Notes under the pieces: generated by a model
Database searches by the model: none
Told to the model about the DNA's origin: nothing
The model's input: the letters and a program-made list of their open reading frames with translations, nothing else
From: Acidobacteriota bacterium
GTDB lineage: Bacteria; Acidobacteriota; Thermoanaerobaculia; Multivoradales; Multivoraceae
Reading direction: 5' to 3'
Assembly: GCA_003388555.1 (NCBI GenBank)
Contig: QQVD01000068.1
Span: forward strand, 262,387 to 326,386
Length of the DNA stretch: 64,000 nucleotides
Part shown: positions 20,108-28,628 of the stretch, piece after piece
Numbering within the stretch: the first letter of the stretch is position 1
Layout of the letters: every line of letters begins with the position of its first letter
Made by a program: the position numbers and the translations under genes

Positions 20108-20114
20108 TGTCAGA

Positions 20115-20444
20115 TCAGAGGTTGCGGTCGAGGAACTGCTGGAAGCCGGCCTTGGGCAGGGCGCCCATGGTGCGGTCGTGCGCCTCGCCGTTCTTGAACA
20201 GGATGAAGGTCGGGATGCTCTGCACCTGGAAGCGACCGGCCAGCTCGGGCGCCTGGTCGACGTCCAGCTTGGCGATCCGAACCTTGCCCTCGAGCTCGTC
20301 GGCGAGCTGCTCGAGGACCGGCGCCACCTGGCGGCACGGGCCGCACCACGGGGCCCAGAAGTCCACCAGCACCGGGCTGTCCCCGCCGAGCACCTGCTCG
20401 AAGTTGTCCGGTGTCAGCTCGATGATCTTGTCGTTGTCGGCCAT
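20115..20444 (-). CDS. trxA: thioredoxin
   Basis: General cytoplasmic disulfide reductase, 109 residues, the classical length. It shows NFEQVL at the first helix, LVDFWAPWCGPCRQVAPVLEQLA with the WCGPC active site near residues 32-36, the cis-proline segment VQSIPTFILFKNGEAHDRTMGA, and KLDVDQAPELAGRF between them. The buried acidic residue at LVDF is conserved. RBS AGGAGA lies just before the ATG. It sits alone on the minus strand, 217 bases from ribF, with a TATAGT hexamer (20564-20569) in the gap. It could serve as a reductant for redox enzymes in this window, but no specific link is shown. Confidence 0.97.
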   Translation of the reverse strand: MADNDKIIELTPDNFEQVLGGDSPVLVDFWAPWCGPCRQVAPVLEQLADELEGKVRIAKLDVDQAPELAGRFQVQSIPTFILFKNGEAHDRTMGALPKAGFQQFLDRNL

Positions 20445-20563
20445 CGCGTGATCTCCTGTTTCTCGAAACTCTCAGGCGTTGGATATCGGTCGCGGGCCTG
20501 TGCCACCTCTCTCGGGTGCAAGGTCCGGATCGTACGGTGAACGGGCGTCGATGGCCCGTCCTC

Positions 20564-20569
20564 ACTATA
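20564..20569 (-). promoter_or_regulatory. candidate -10 element TATAGT for trxA
   Basis: Minus-strand TATAGT (5 of 6 consensus matches) lies 120 bases before the trxA ATG, in the AT-richest patch of the ribF-trxA gap. No clear -35 is seen. Confidence 0.4.
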
Positions 20570-20661
20570 CGAGAGCACGAATCCGGTGGATGGGATTCCC
20601 TCCAGCGTTGCCGGCACCGGCCTGCGGCGCCACCGGCTCTCCCCGCCGAGGCGCCGGCGGC

Positions 20662-21642
20662 TCAGAACTGGAATCGGTCGATCACCGAGAGGCCACCGTC
20701 GTCGGGAGCCTGGGCGGCGAAGTACTCCCGCGTCGCCTCGACGTCGAGGGCGATCTGGGCCGAGAGGTCCATCATCGAATCGAACTGCATCTCGTCGCGC
20801 AGCCGGCGGTGGAACGACAGCTCGACGATCTCGCCGTAGACATCGCTGCGGAAGTCCAGGATGTGGCTCTCGACCACCTGCTCGTAGTTCTCGTAGACGG
20901 TCGGCCGTCGGCCGATGTTGGTCACCGAGTGGAAGGTCTGCTCGAAGCTCGGGAAGTACACCTGCGAGGTGTAGACGCCGCCGAGTGGCACGAGCTCGTT
21001 GTCGGGATCGAGATTGATCGTCGGCCAGCCGAGCCGCTGACCCATCCGGTCGCCGCGTGCGATCACGCCGCGGATGGCGTAGGGCCGGCCGAGCGCCTCG
21101 GACGCGCCGGAGACGTCGCCGCGCCTCAGCATCTCGCGGATCGCGGTCGACGAGACGCGCTCCCCCGCCTGCCGCACCTCGTCGATCTGCAGGGCCTCGA
21201 ATCCGAGCTCGGCGCCGAGCTCTCGCAGCATCGCCAGGTCGCCCTCACGGCGGTGGCCGAAGCTGAAGTCGCTACCGACGTAGACCTCGGCGACGCCGAG
21301 ACGACGGTGCAGGAAGTCGACCGCGAACTGGCGCGCCGTGGTGCGGGCGAACTCTGGCGTGAAGCGCACCACCGCCAGGGTGTCGACTCCCTGCTCGCGC
21401 AGCAGGTCGACCTTCTGCTCGTCGGTGGTCAGTCGCGCTGGGACCGCATCCGGTCGCAGCACCGCCAGTGGATGGGGGTCGAAGGAGACCACGACCGCCT
21501 GCAGACCGAGCTCCGTGGCCCGCTCGCGAACCCGCTGCAACACCGCCTGCTGGCCGCGGTGCACGCCGTCGTAGTTGCCGATCGTGGCGACGCAGCCGGA
21601 AGGCAGGTCGGGCGCGTTCAGCGCGTCGCGGATCACCTGCAC
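20662..21642 (-). CDS. ribF: bifunctional riboflavin kinase / FAD synthetase
   Basis: Makes FMN from riboflavin and FAD from FMN, both with ATP. 326 residues. The N-terminal adenylyltransferase half has TIGNYDGVHRGQQAVLQRV, VVSFDPHPLAVL and VGSDFSFGHRREGD, then ERVSSTAIREMLRRGDV. The C-terminal kinase half has GRPYAIRGVIARGDRMGQRLGWPT with the PTIN motif, GGVYTSQV, NIGRRPTVY and ESHILDF. Its start lies 3 bases after the rimO stop codon, so the two are co-transcribed. The flavins made here are needed by the Na+-NQR encoded 8 kb away. Confidence 0.95.
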   Translation of the reverse strand: MQVIRDALNAPDLPSGCVATIGNYDGVHRGQQAVLQRVRERATELGLQAVVVSFDPHPLAVLRPDAVPARLTTDEQKVDLLREQGVDTLAVVRFTPEFARTTARQFAVDFLHRRLGVAEVYVGSDFSFGHRREGDLAMLRELGAELGFEALQIDEVRQAGERVSSTAIREMLRRGDVSGASEALGRPYAIRGVIARGDRMGQRLGWPTINLDPDNELVPLGGVYTSQVYFPSFEQTFHSVTNIGRRPTVYENYEQVVESHILDFRSDVYGEIVELSFHRRLRDEMQFDSMMDLSAQIALDVEATREYFAAQAPDDGGLSVIDRFQF

Positions 21643-21645
21643 CGA

Positions 21646-23148
21646 TCACTCTCCGGAACTCACGCCAGGACCCGGCGCGAGACGCAGCTCGTGCAGCTCG
21701 CGCGGTGCTCTGGCGGGACCGGCCTGAGCGACACCCGCCTCGCCGGCGACGACCGTGGCGATCAGGTCGTCGGCGTGGGCCTCGGTGATCAACGCCCGCG
21801 CCAGGGTGCCGCGCGGCGCGGTGCCGTCGTTGATCAGGATGCGCCCGTCGATCTCGGGAGCCATGCCGTGGTGTCTGGCCACCAGCAGGTGCTCGGTCTC
21901 GTCGCAGACGCCCTCCATCAACACGGTCATCTCGCTGCCGACCAGCCTCTGACGGCGCTCGAGAGCGATCGGCCGCTGCACCTCGAGCAGCTCGGACTTG
22001 CGCGCGCTCGCCTCCTCGGCCGAGGGGCGATCGGGCATCGCCGCCGACGGAGTGTCCTCCTCGGGCGAGTAGGTGAAGGCGCCGAGATGGTCGAAGCGGG
22101 CCTCCTGCACGAAGTCGACCAGAGCGTCGAACTCGCCAGGCCCCTCGCCCGGGAAGCCGACGATGAACGTCGTGCGGACGAACAGGTCCGGGACCGTTTC
22201 CCGCGCCTCGGCGAGCAGCTCGAGGTAACGCTCGGCGGAGCCGGCCCGCTTCATCCGCCGCAGCATCCCCCGATCGGCGTGCTGGAGGGGGATGTCGAGG
22301 TAGGAGACGAAGCGCTGCTCGTCGCGCATCAGGCGGAACAGGCCTCGATCGAGGGTCGACGGGTAAGCGTAGAGGAAACGGATCCAGGGGATCGAGGTGC
22401 GCGCGAGCAGCTCCTCCACCAGCCGCCGCAGGCCCTCGCGGCCGTAGCCGAGATCCTCGCCGTAGCGGGTGGTGTCCTGCGCCAGCAGGCAGAGCTCGCG
22501 CACGCCGCTGCGCTCGAGCGCCCGGGCCTCGGCGACCAGGCTGTCGAGATCGCGACTGCGGAAGCGGCCCCGCCAAACCGGGATGGCGCAGAAGGTGCAC
22601 GGGTTGTTGCAGCCCTCGGCGACCTTCAGGTAGGCGTAGCCGCTGGTCGTCAGCACCCGGGGTGCGGTGTGGTCGAAGAGCAGATGTGAGGCCGAGCGTC
22701 GGGGAGCGGCGTTGCGCCCTAGCGAGACCAGCCCCCCCACCTGCTCGAGATCGTCGAGGCCGACGAAACCGTCGATCTCGGGGATCTCCGCCGACAGCTC
22801 CTCGGCGTAGCGGTTGACCATGCATCCGGCGACGAAGAGGCGCTGTGGCGCGGCGCCGGCAGCGCCGGTACGGCGTTCGTTCTTGCGCGCCGCGACCTCC
22901 AGGATGGTGTCGATCGACTCCTGCTTCGCCTCGTCGATGAAACCGCAGGTGTTGACGATCACCGTGTCTGCCTGGTCCGCGTCGGCGACGATCTCGAAGC
23001 CCTGGGAGCGCAGCCTGCCGAGCATCACCTCGGTGTCGACCAGGTTCTTGGGACAGCCGAGACTGATGATCCCCACCCTGCCGGCGGGAGCGGCGGGACG
23101 GTCCCGCTGGGAGGCTTCGTGCTCGCTCGAGCTCGTCGTGGTCTTCAT
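21646..23148 (-). CDS. rimO: ribosomal protein S12 methylthiotransferase RimO
   Basis: Radical-SAM enzyme with two iron-sulfur clusters that adds a methylthio group to Asp of ribosomal protein uS12. 500 residues. An N-terminal tail of about 24 polar residues precedes the UPF0004 domain IISLGCPKNLVDTEVMLGRL, which is the RimO rather than MiaB form. Cluster cysteines of that domain follow in VNTCGFID and VAGCMVN. The radical-SAM motif CNNPCTFCAIP lies near residue 182. The C-terminal TRAM domain contains LVGSEMTVLMEGV. A 13-bp repeat lies directly upstream of the ATG. Operon with ribF. Confidence 0.95.
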   Translation of the reverse strand: MKTTTSSSEHEASQRDRPAAPAGRVGIISLGCPKNLVDTEVMLGRLRSQGFEIVADADQADTVIVNTCGFIDEAKQESIDTILEVAARKNERRTGAAGAAPQRLFVAGCMVNRYAEELSAEIPEIDGFVGLDDLEQVGGLVSLGRNAAPRRSASHLLFDHTAPRVLTTSGYAYLKVAEGCNNPCTFCAIPVWRGRFRSRDLDSLVAEARALERSGVRELCLLAQDTTRYGEDLGYGREGLRRLVEELLARTSIPWIRFLYAYPSTLDRGLFRLMRDEQRFVSYLDIPLQHADRGMLRRMKRAGSAERYLELLAEARETVPDLFVRTTFIVGFPGEGPGEFDALVDFVQEARFDHLGAFTYSPEEDTPSAAMPDRPSAEEASARKSELLEVQRPIALERRQRLVGSEMTVLMEGVCDETEHLLVARHHGMAPEIDGRILINDGTAPRGTLARALITEAHADDLIATVVAGEAGVAQAGPARAPRELHELRLAPGPGVSSGE

Positions 23149-23188
23149 GGCTGGTCAGGGCGGCTGGTCAGGGCTGCTGGTCAGGGGC
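23149..23188. repeat. 13-bp tandem repeat, 3 copies (unit GGCTGGTCAGGGC)
   Basis: Two exact copies and one near-exact copy (TGCTGGTCAGGGGC) lie immediately upstream of the rimO ATG, in what should be its 5' untranslated region. The array begins at the base next to the start codon, so the transcript would carry three GCCCTGACCAGCC units before the AUG. Confidence 0.85.
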
Positions 23189-23604
23189 TTCGGCTGCAAG
23201 TCTCGGTTCTTCGGTGGTTCGTTGCGACTGCGACAGCCCCGATCGGGGACGGAGCGCCGCGCCGGCGGCGCAGGCGACGACGCCGTGCGGGGACCGCCGG
23301 TACCCCGCTGGCGCAGCCTCCCCCGGGGAGTCGCGGCGACGCTGTGCACCGCCGGGTCGCAGGAGAGGCAGGGGACGTGCGGCCCGGGTGGCGCCGGAGT
23401 CCCGACGACGCCGCGAGCGGAACCGCGGCAGGCGCTCGTCGGCTTCGGCCCTCCACTGCCCACGAGACGCCGGACCGGAGGCGAAGGAGGCGAAGGGCCG
23501 GAGAGGCGGCGCCGACACCGATTCTGTCATGACGCAGGTGCGAAGCGAAGCGGCGCCTTCCGGGCGCTGCCCCCAGGACGACGATCCCGTCGCGAACGAC
23601 TGGA

Positions 23605-23610
23605 TAGAAT
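23605..23610 (+). promoter_or_regulatory. candidate -10 element TAGAAT for a leaderless transcript
   Basis: TAGAAT in the context GGA-TAGAAT-CC ends 10 bases before the ATG at 23621 and no Shine-Dalgarno sequence lies between. Transcription from it would start at or next to the start codon. Confidence 0.4.
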
Positions 23611-23620
23611 CCACGCCTCC

Positions 23621-24385
23621 ATGAACGCACGCGTCGCAGCCCTGGTGATCGGCAACGAGATCCTCTCCGGCAAGGTGCGTGAGAGCAACGTCGAGCTGCT
23701 GGCGCGCGAGCTCTTCGCCATCGGCGCCGAGCTGTGCCGAGTGGTGGTGTGCCAGGACGACATCGACACCATCGCGGCCGACCTCGAGGAGCTGCGCACC
23801 CGTCACGACTACGTGATCACCAGCGGTGGTGTCGGACCGACCCACGACGACGTCACGATCAAGGCGGTGGCCCGCACCTTCGGCCGAGCCGTCGTGCGCT
23901 CGCAGGAGCTCGAGAGGCAGATCCGCGAGTTCGTCGGCGAACGGGTCCGTGACACCCACCTGCGCATGGCCGACGTGCCGGAGGGAGCGTTGCTGCTCAG
24001 CACACCCGACGTGCCCTGGCCTACGATCCTGATGGGCAACGTCTTCGTGCTGCCCGGGCTGCCCGACATCTTCCAGCTCAAGATGCCGCTGCTGCGCGAG
24101 CACATCAAGTCGGACGGCCCCTTCCGCACCCGAGCCGTCTACACCACCTGCCGCGAGACCGACCTGGCCGAGGAGCTCGATCTCGTCGATGCGGCCCACC
24201 CCGCGGTCCGCATCGGCTCGTACCCCGTGGTCGGCGCCTCGTACCGGGTGCGCCTGACCTTCGACGGCAAGGACAGCTCAGCCATCGACCGCGCGGTCGA
24301 GGACCTGCTGGCGCGCCTACCGTGCGAGAGCATCGTCACTGATCCCGAGGAGCCGCCGCCGCGGGATGCCGCGAGACGCGCCTGA
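23621..24385 (+). CDS. CinA N-terminal (MoCF-like) domain protein
   Basis: 254 residues of the COG1058 type: only the molybdopterin-binding-like domain of competence/damage-inducible CinA, without the C-terminal nicotinamide-nucleotide amidase domain. In full CinA the N-domain is an ADP-ribose or CoA pyrophosphatase-like unit. The fold markers are NARVAALVIGNEILSGKV, TNVELLARELFAIGAELCR-type helices, and the signature VITSGGVGPTHDDVTIKAVA, then FVLPGLPDIFQLK. The start fits an ATG with no Shine-Dalgarno and a -10-like TAGAAT 10 bases ahead. It converges with the enoyl-CoA hydratase gene. The substrate is unknown. Confidence 0.88.
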   Translation: MNARVAALVIGNEILSGKVRESNVELLARELFAIGAELCRVVVCQDDIDTIAADLEELRTRHDYVITSGGVGPTHDDVTIKAVARTFGRAVVRSQELERQIREFVGERVRDTHLRMADVPEGALLLSTPDVPWPTILMGNVFVLPGLPDIFQLKMPLLREHIKSDGPFRTRAVYTTCRETDLAEELDLVDAAHPAVRIGSYPVVGASYRVRLTFDGKDSSAIDRAVEDLLARLPCESIVTDPEEPPPRDAARRA

Positions 24386-24427
24386 TCGGCCGGAGCCGCT
24401 GCGGCCGCCCGCGGCGCGACCACCCGG

Positions 24428-25252
24428 TCAGCGGTTCTCGAAGCTCGGCGAGCGCTTCTCCTTGATCGCCCGGATCCCCTCGAGAGCGTCGCGCGTGGTG
24501 AAGGTGCGCGCCTGTTCGTCGGCCTCGATGCCGATCGCCTCGTCGATCGAGCGCTCGTAGGTGCCGCGCAGGGTCTGCTTCACCGCCCGCACGGCCACTG
24601 GCGCGGCGGTGGCGATCTGCTCCGCCATCTCGTCGACCACGGCGTCGAAGTCGTCGCCGGCGATGCGCGCCGCGATGCCGAGTCGCAGCGCCTCCTCGGC
24701 GCCGACCAGCCGTCCGGTGAAGAGCAGGTCGGCGGCGGCGGCCGGTCCGACCAGGCGCGGAAGGTTCCAGGTCGCCGCCATGCCGGGATGGATGCCGAGC
24801 CGCACGAAGGTCATGCCGAGCAGCGCCTTCTCGTGCACCACCCGCAGGTCGGCGCCGAGCGCGAAGCAGAAGCCGGCGCCGATCGCGTGGCCGTTGATCG
24901 CCGCGATGGTCGGCATCGCGAGATCGCGGATCGACAGGAACATGCTGTAGAAGCTGCGACCCCCTCCGATCCCCTGCCCCTTCTTCTCGCCGCTGTTGCC
25001 ACTCAGCGCGTCCTCCTCCAGGCGGTCCAGGTTGCCGCCGGCGCTGAACGCCTTGCCGGCGCCGCGGAAGACCACCACCCGCAGGTCGGGGGCGGCGTTC
25101 AGCCGCGGCACCAGGCTCTGGATCTCGGCGCCCATCTCGGGCGACATCGCGTTGCGTTGCTCGGGCTGATCGAGAGTGACGTGGGCGACGTGATCGCGGA
25201 CCTCGACCCGCAGGTTCTCGAAGTCGTCGAAAGTGGCAGTCGGATCGGGCAT
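24428..25252 (-). CDS. enoyl-CoA hydratase/isomerase family protein
   Basis: Crotonase-fold enzyme, 274 residues from an ATG preceded by GAGGAG. The CoA-ester oxyanion hole is formed by FRGAGKAFSAGGNLDRL and INGHAIGAGFCFALGADLRV. The usual second acid residue of hydratases is not obvious in GIHPGMAATWNLPRLVG, so the reaction could be hydration, isomerisation or another crotonase chemistry. Residues 75-95 (LEEDALSGNSGEKKGQG) form an insertion longer than in EchA. A TAGCAT hexamer on the minus strand lies 48 bases upstream. No other beta-oxidation gene is adjacent, so its pathway is undetermined. Confidence 0.88.
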   Translation of the reverse strand: MPDPTATFDDFENLRVEVRDHVAHVTLDQPEQRNAMSPEMGAEIQSLVPRLNAAPDLRVVVFRGAGKAFSAGGNLDRLEEDALSGNSGEKKGQGIGGGRSFYSMFLSIRDLAMPTIAAINGHAIGAGFCFALGADLRVVHEKALLGMTFVRLGIHPGMAATWNLPRLVGPAAAADLLFTGRLVGAEEALRLGIAARIAGDDFDAVVDEMAEQIATAAPVAVRAVKQTLRGTYERSIDEAIGIEADEQARTFTTRDALEGIRAIKEKRSPSFENR

Positions 25253-25299
25253 GCGCTGGCTCCTCGTGCGAACGGTGGATCGAAGTCCGAAGGTCCCGC

Positions 25300-25305
25300 A
25301 TGCTA
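25300..25305 (-). promoter_or_regulatory. candidate -10 element TAGCAT (leftward)
   Basis: Minus-strand TAGCAT in the context GC-TAGCAT-GC, 48 bases before the enoyl-CoA hydratase start. Same hexamer as the rightward site at 25363. Confidence 0.35.
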
Positions 25306-25362
25306 GCCCCTCGGCGGGCCGATGGCGGACGCGGGAAGACTGCCGCCGCCGTCGCAGGTTGT

Positions 25363-25368
25363 TAGCAT
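25363..25368 (+). promoter_or_regulatory. candidate -10 element TAGCAT (rightward)
   Basis: TAGCAT in the context GT-TAGCAT-CT, inside the spacer between the divergent enoyl-CoA hydratase and nfuA genes, 140 bases before nfuA. No clear -35. Confidence 0.3.
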
Positions 25369-25457
25369 CTAGTGCCATATCGCCCCCCGAGCCCGAGTCG
25401 CTCGGACGAAGACGAGCCGGCGACCGGCTGGGTGGCCGCGCGGCCGCTGCCCGACCC

Positions 25458-25490
25458 TTCTCGAATCACCCAGCCTTTTCTCGAATCACC
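25458..25490. repeat. two 13-bp direct repeats, 20-bp period, upstream of nfuA
   Basis: TTCTCGAATCACC occurs at 25458-25470 and again at 25478-25490, so the copies sit two DNA turns apart on the same face, 18 bases before the nfuA ATG. Position and spacing would suit a regulator binding as a tandem pair. No Fe-S regulator consensus is recognisable. Confidence 0.6.
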
Positions 25491-25507
25491 AGCGGAGAGA
25501 GCTCGCA

Positions 25508-26074
25508 ATGATCACCCTGACGGACCTGGCGAAGAAGCAGGTGGAGCTCGCCATCGAGGACGAGGAGCGAGACGACCTCGCCCTGCGTGTGGCGATCGTC
25601 GGCCGCTCCGGCGGCGGCTTCCAGTACAAGATGGACCTGGTCGGCCGAGACGAGATCCTCGACACCGATCGGGTGATCTCCCAGGGCGGTTTCGACGTGC
25701 TCGTCGACTCCGAGTCCGCACCCGACCTCGAGGGCGCCACGATCGACTTCGTCACCCGGCTGCAGGAGAGCGGCTTCAAGTTCGACAATCCGAACTCGGC
25801 CTGGAGCGACCCGGCCGCGCCCGAAGTGCAGCAGGTGATCGAGAGCCGTATCAACCCCTCGATCGCCTCCCACGGTGGCTTCGTCACCCTGCTCGACGTC
25901 AAGGAGGGTGTCGCGTACATCCAGATGGGCGGCGGCTGCCAGGGCTGCGGCATGGCCGACGTCACGCTCAAGCACGGCATCGAAGGGATGATCCGCGAGG
26001 CGGTGCCGTCGATCTCGCAGGTGCTCGACACCACCGACCACGCTGCCGGCACCAACCCCTACTACGTCGGCTGA
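25508..26074 (+). CDS. nfuA: Fe-S cluster carrier NfuA (A-type domain plus Nfu domain)
   Basis: Delivers [4Fe-4S] clusters to client enzymes such as radical-SAM proteins. 188 residues. The N-terminal half is a degenerate A-type (HesB-like) scaffold domain lacking the three cluster cysteines, as in known NfuA. The C-terminal Nfu domain (about 110-180) has INPSIASHGGFVTLLDV and the cluster motif GGGCQGCGMADVTLK, a CxxC pair. RBS GGAGAG precedes the ATG. A plausible client nearby is RimO, whose family is served by NfuA-type carriers in other bacteria, but no physical link is shown. Confidence 0.93.
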   Translation: MITLTDLAKKQVELAIEDEERDDLALRVAIVGRSGGGFQYKMDLVGRDEILDTDRVISQGGFDVLVDSESAPDLEGATIDFVTRLQESGFKFDNPNSAWSDPAAPEVQQVIESRINPSIASHGGFVTLLDVKEGVAYIQMGGGCQGCGMADVTLKHGIEGMIREAVPSISQVLDTTDHAAGTNPYYVG

Positions 26075-26126
26075 GCCGCGTCCGCCGAGTCACGCCGCAC
26101 CGCGACCTGCCGGCGCGGCAAGCGAC

Positions 26127-28628
26127 TCAGAAGCGCGGCAGCTCGCGCGGTCTGCCCTCGCGCACCAGCTCGTAGAGCGCATCGAAGATCTGCTCGCGAC
26201 TGGGCTTGGAGAAGTAGTCGCCGTCGGAGCCGTAGGCCGGCCGGTGCTCCTTGGCGGTCAGCGTGCGCGGCGGCGCGTCGAGCCAGGAGAAGCCGCCCTG
26301 CCGCTCGAGCACCTGCTGCATCATGTAGGCGGTGGCGCCACCGGGCACGTCCTCGTCGAGGAAGAGGATGCGGCCGGTGCGTTCCAGCGACGCGACGATC
26401 GCGCCCTCGGTGTCGAACGGCAGCAGCGTCTGCACGTCGATCACCTCGACCTCGACCCCCGCCGCCGCCAGGTCCCCGGCCGCCTCGAGGGCGATCCAGC
26501 ACAGCGGCCCGTAGGTCACCACGGTCGCGTCATCGCCCCGGCGCAGGATCTCGGGCCTGCCCAGCGGCACCGTGAAGCGGTCGAGGTTGCTCGGCAGCGG
26601 CTCCTTGCGCCGGTAGCCGTTGAGCACCTCGACGACCAGCGCGGCGTCGTCCGAGCGCAGCAGCGTGTTGTAGAAGCCGGCCGCGCGCGTCATGTCGCGC
26701 GGCACGCAGACGTACAGCCCCCGGCAGAGGTTGAGGATCCCCGCCATCGGCGACCCCGAGTGCCAGATGCCTTCGAGGCGGTGTCCTCGGGTGCGCACGA
26801 TGACCGGCGCCGCCTGGCCGCCGCGGGTGCGCCAGCGCAGGGTCGCCAGGTCGTCGGACATCAGCTGCAGCGCGTAGAGGATGTAGTCGAGGTACTGCAT
26901 CTCGGCGATCGGTCGCAGCCCTCGCATCGCCATGCCGATCGCCTGCCCCAGGATGGTCGCCTCGCGGATCCCGGTGTCGGTGATGCGCAGCACGCCGTAC
27001 CTCTCCTGCAGGTTGGCCATCGCCTGGTTGACGTCGCCCAGGTGGCCGACGTCCTCGCCGAAGGCGAACAGCTGCGGGTGGCGCGCGAAGGCGCTGTCGA
27101 AGCACCGGTTGAGCACCTCGTAGCCGTTGATCGTCTCCGGCTCTTCGGGGTACTCGGGCGCCGTCTCCGCCACCAGCAGAGCCGAGTCGGGGCTCTCGCT
27201 GTGCAGGTGTGAGCCGTAGCGGCCCTCGTTCTCCGAACGGCGTTCCTCGAGCCACTGCGCCAGAGCCGCCCGCTCGGAGCCGCCGCGGCCGAGAGTCTCC
27301 CGCAGTCCCTCGTGGGCGGCGGCCAGGAGCTGACGGCGCAGCGGCGCCGGCCGACGCTCGATGCGGCGGCGCAGCTCGTGCAGCCGACCGGCCACCGCCT
27401 CGTCCGCCGCCGAGGCCTGCTGCAGCGAGTCGAGACGGCGCAGGAGCTCTTCGCGCTCGGCGTCGATCTCGGCACGGAAGATCTTCCACGCCGCGTCGCG
27501 CTGACGCTCGACGTGGCCGCGCTCCTCCTGGTCGATCGCCTCGAGCTCGTCGGCGCTGGCCAGGCCCTCGCTCTCGATCCACTGCTTCATCTTCACCAGG
27601 CAGTCGTTGTCCCGCTCCCACTGGAGACGCTCGGAGCTCTTGTAGCGCTCGTGGCTGCCCGAGGTCGAGTGGCCCTGCGGCTGGGTCAGCTCGGTGACGT
27701 GGATGAGGGCCGGGATGTGGTCGCGACGGCAGGAATCGGCCGCCCGCAGATAGGTCTCGCAGAGCAGCGGATAGTCCCAGCCGGGAACCACGTAGAGATC
27801 GAATCCGGGCCGATCGCTGCCGGAGCGCTGGAAGCCCTGCACCACCTGACCGACGTCACCCTTGGTCATCTGGTACTCGTTGGGAACCGAGATCCCGTAC
27901 TCGTCGTCCCAGATCGACACGATGACCGGCGCCCCGAGCACGCCGATGGCGTTGATCGACTCCCAGAACAGGCCCTCGGCGCAGCTGGCGTTGCCGATGG
28001 TGCCGAACGCCACCTCGTTGCCGTTGTCCGAGAAGCGGCTGGCGACGTCGTCGAGCTCACGCAGCTCGCGGTAGAGGCGCGATGCGTAGCCGAGACCGAC
28101 CAGGCGCGGCATCTGACTGGCGGTCGGCGAGATGTCGGCCGACGAGTTGTAGCGCTCCACCTGGGAGAGGAAACGCCCGCCGCCGTCGACCGTGCGGGTG
28201 GCGAAGTGGCCGGGCATCGAGCGCCCGGAGAACATCGGCTCGAGCTCGGGATCGGCGTGGCCGTAGAGCTGCGAGAACATCTGCCGCACGTCCATCAGCT
28301 CGAGGGCCATCATGAAGGTCTGATCGCGGTAGTAGCCCGAGCGCACGTCGCCGGGCCGGAAGGCGTAGGCCATCGCCAGCTGAGGCACCTCCTTGCCGTC
28401 GCCGAAGGCGCCGAACTTCGCCCGGCCGGTGAGCACCTCCTGCCGGCCGATGACACTCGCGTGGCGGCTGCGGACGCCGATCCTGTAGTCCCGCAGGACC
28501 GCCTCGCGATTGAAGTCGAGGACTCCCGACCGGAAGGGGCTGACGATCGTGATCGTCGGTTCGTCTCGCTGCACTGGCTGCCCTCCCGTTCCCGGAGTCG
28601 TCGTTGCGTCGCCTGCCCTCACCTGCAC
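26127..28628 (-). CDS. 2-oxo-acid dehydrogenase E1, fused alpha and beta subunits
   Basis: ThDP-dependent E1 component of a branched-chain or similar 2-oxo-acid dehydrogenase complex. 833 residues join both chains, as seen in Bacteroidetes and some Acidobacteriota. The alpha part shows SRHASVIGRQE, FRPGDVRSGYYRDQTFM, and the cofactor region FGTIGNASCAEGLFWESI, where GTIGNA replaces the classical GDGA. A helical Arg/Glu linker (about 370-455) leads to the beta part: INGYEVLNRCFDSAF, FGEDVGHLGDVNQ, IREATILGQAIGMAMRG, and the C-terminal transketolase domain ending VPGGATAYMMQQV. E2 and E3 genes are not in the window. The start could also be the GTG two codons later. Confidence 0.9.
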   Translation of the reverse strand: MQVRAGDATTTPGTGGQPVQRDEPTITIVSPFRSGVLDFNREAVLRDYRIGVRSRHASVIGRQEVLTGRAKFGAFGDGKEVPQLAMAYAFRPGDVRSGYYRDQTFMMALELMDVRQMFSQLYGHADPELEPMFSGRSMPGHFATRTVDGGGRFLSQVERYNSSADISPTASQMPRLVGLGYASRLYRELRELDDVASRFSDNGNEVAFGTIGNASCAEGLFWESINAIGVLGAPVIVSIWDDEYGISVPNEYQMTKGDVGQVVQGFQRSGSDRPGFDLYVVPGWDYPLLCETYLRAADSCRRDHIPALIHVTELTQPQGHSTSGSHERYKSSERLQWERDNDCLVKMKQWIESEGLASADELEAIDQEERGHVERQRDAAWKIFRAEIDAEREELLRRLDSLQQASAADEAVAGRLHELRRRIERRPAPLRRQLLAAAHEGLRETLGRGGSERAALAQWLEERRSENEGRYGSHLHSESPDSALLVAETAPEYPEEPETINGYEVLNRCFDSAFARHPQLFAFGEDVGHLGDVNQAMANLQERYGVLRITDTGIREATILGQAIGMAMRGLRPIAEMQYLDYILYALQLMSDDLATLRWRTRGGQAAPVIVRTRGHRLEGIWHSGSPMAGILNLCRGLYVCVPRDMTRAAGFYNTLLRSDDAALVVEVLNGYRRKEPLPSNLDRFTVPLGRPEILRRGDDATVVTYGPLCWIALEAAGDLAAAGVEVEVIDVQTLLPFDTEGAIVASLERTGRILFLDEDVPGGATAYMMQQVLERQGGFSWLDAPPRTLTAKEHRPAYGSDGDYFSKPSREQIFDALYELVREGRPRELPRF

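Larger units (their letters stand above)
19605..20114. other. intergenic region between guaB and trxA (convergent)
   Basis: About 510 bases without a credible gene. It contains the guaB-proximal inverted repeat (19608-19670), a degenerate G-rich heptamer tract (19680-19750) and the trxA-proximal hairpin (20079-20107). The remainder has scattered GC-rich open frames with no protein-like composition. Confidence 0.6.
23149..23620. other. intergenic region between divergent rimO and the CinA-domain gene
   Basis: About 470 bases without a credible gene. It holds the 13-bp repeat at its left end and a TAGAAT hexamer 10 bases before the rightward ATG at its right end. Open frames in the middle are Arg/Gly/Ala-rich and not protein-like. 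Confidence 0.6.

Noticed and set aside
22814..23620. N-terminal extension of the CinA-domain gene over the rimO start region
   Set aside because: It overlaps the rimO 5' end and the spacer, is low-complexity, and MNARVAALVIGNEIL at 23621 is the canonical domain start.
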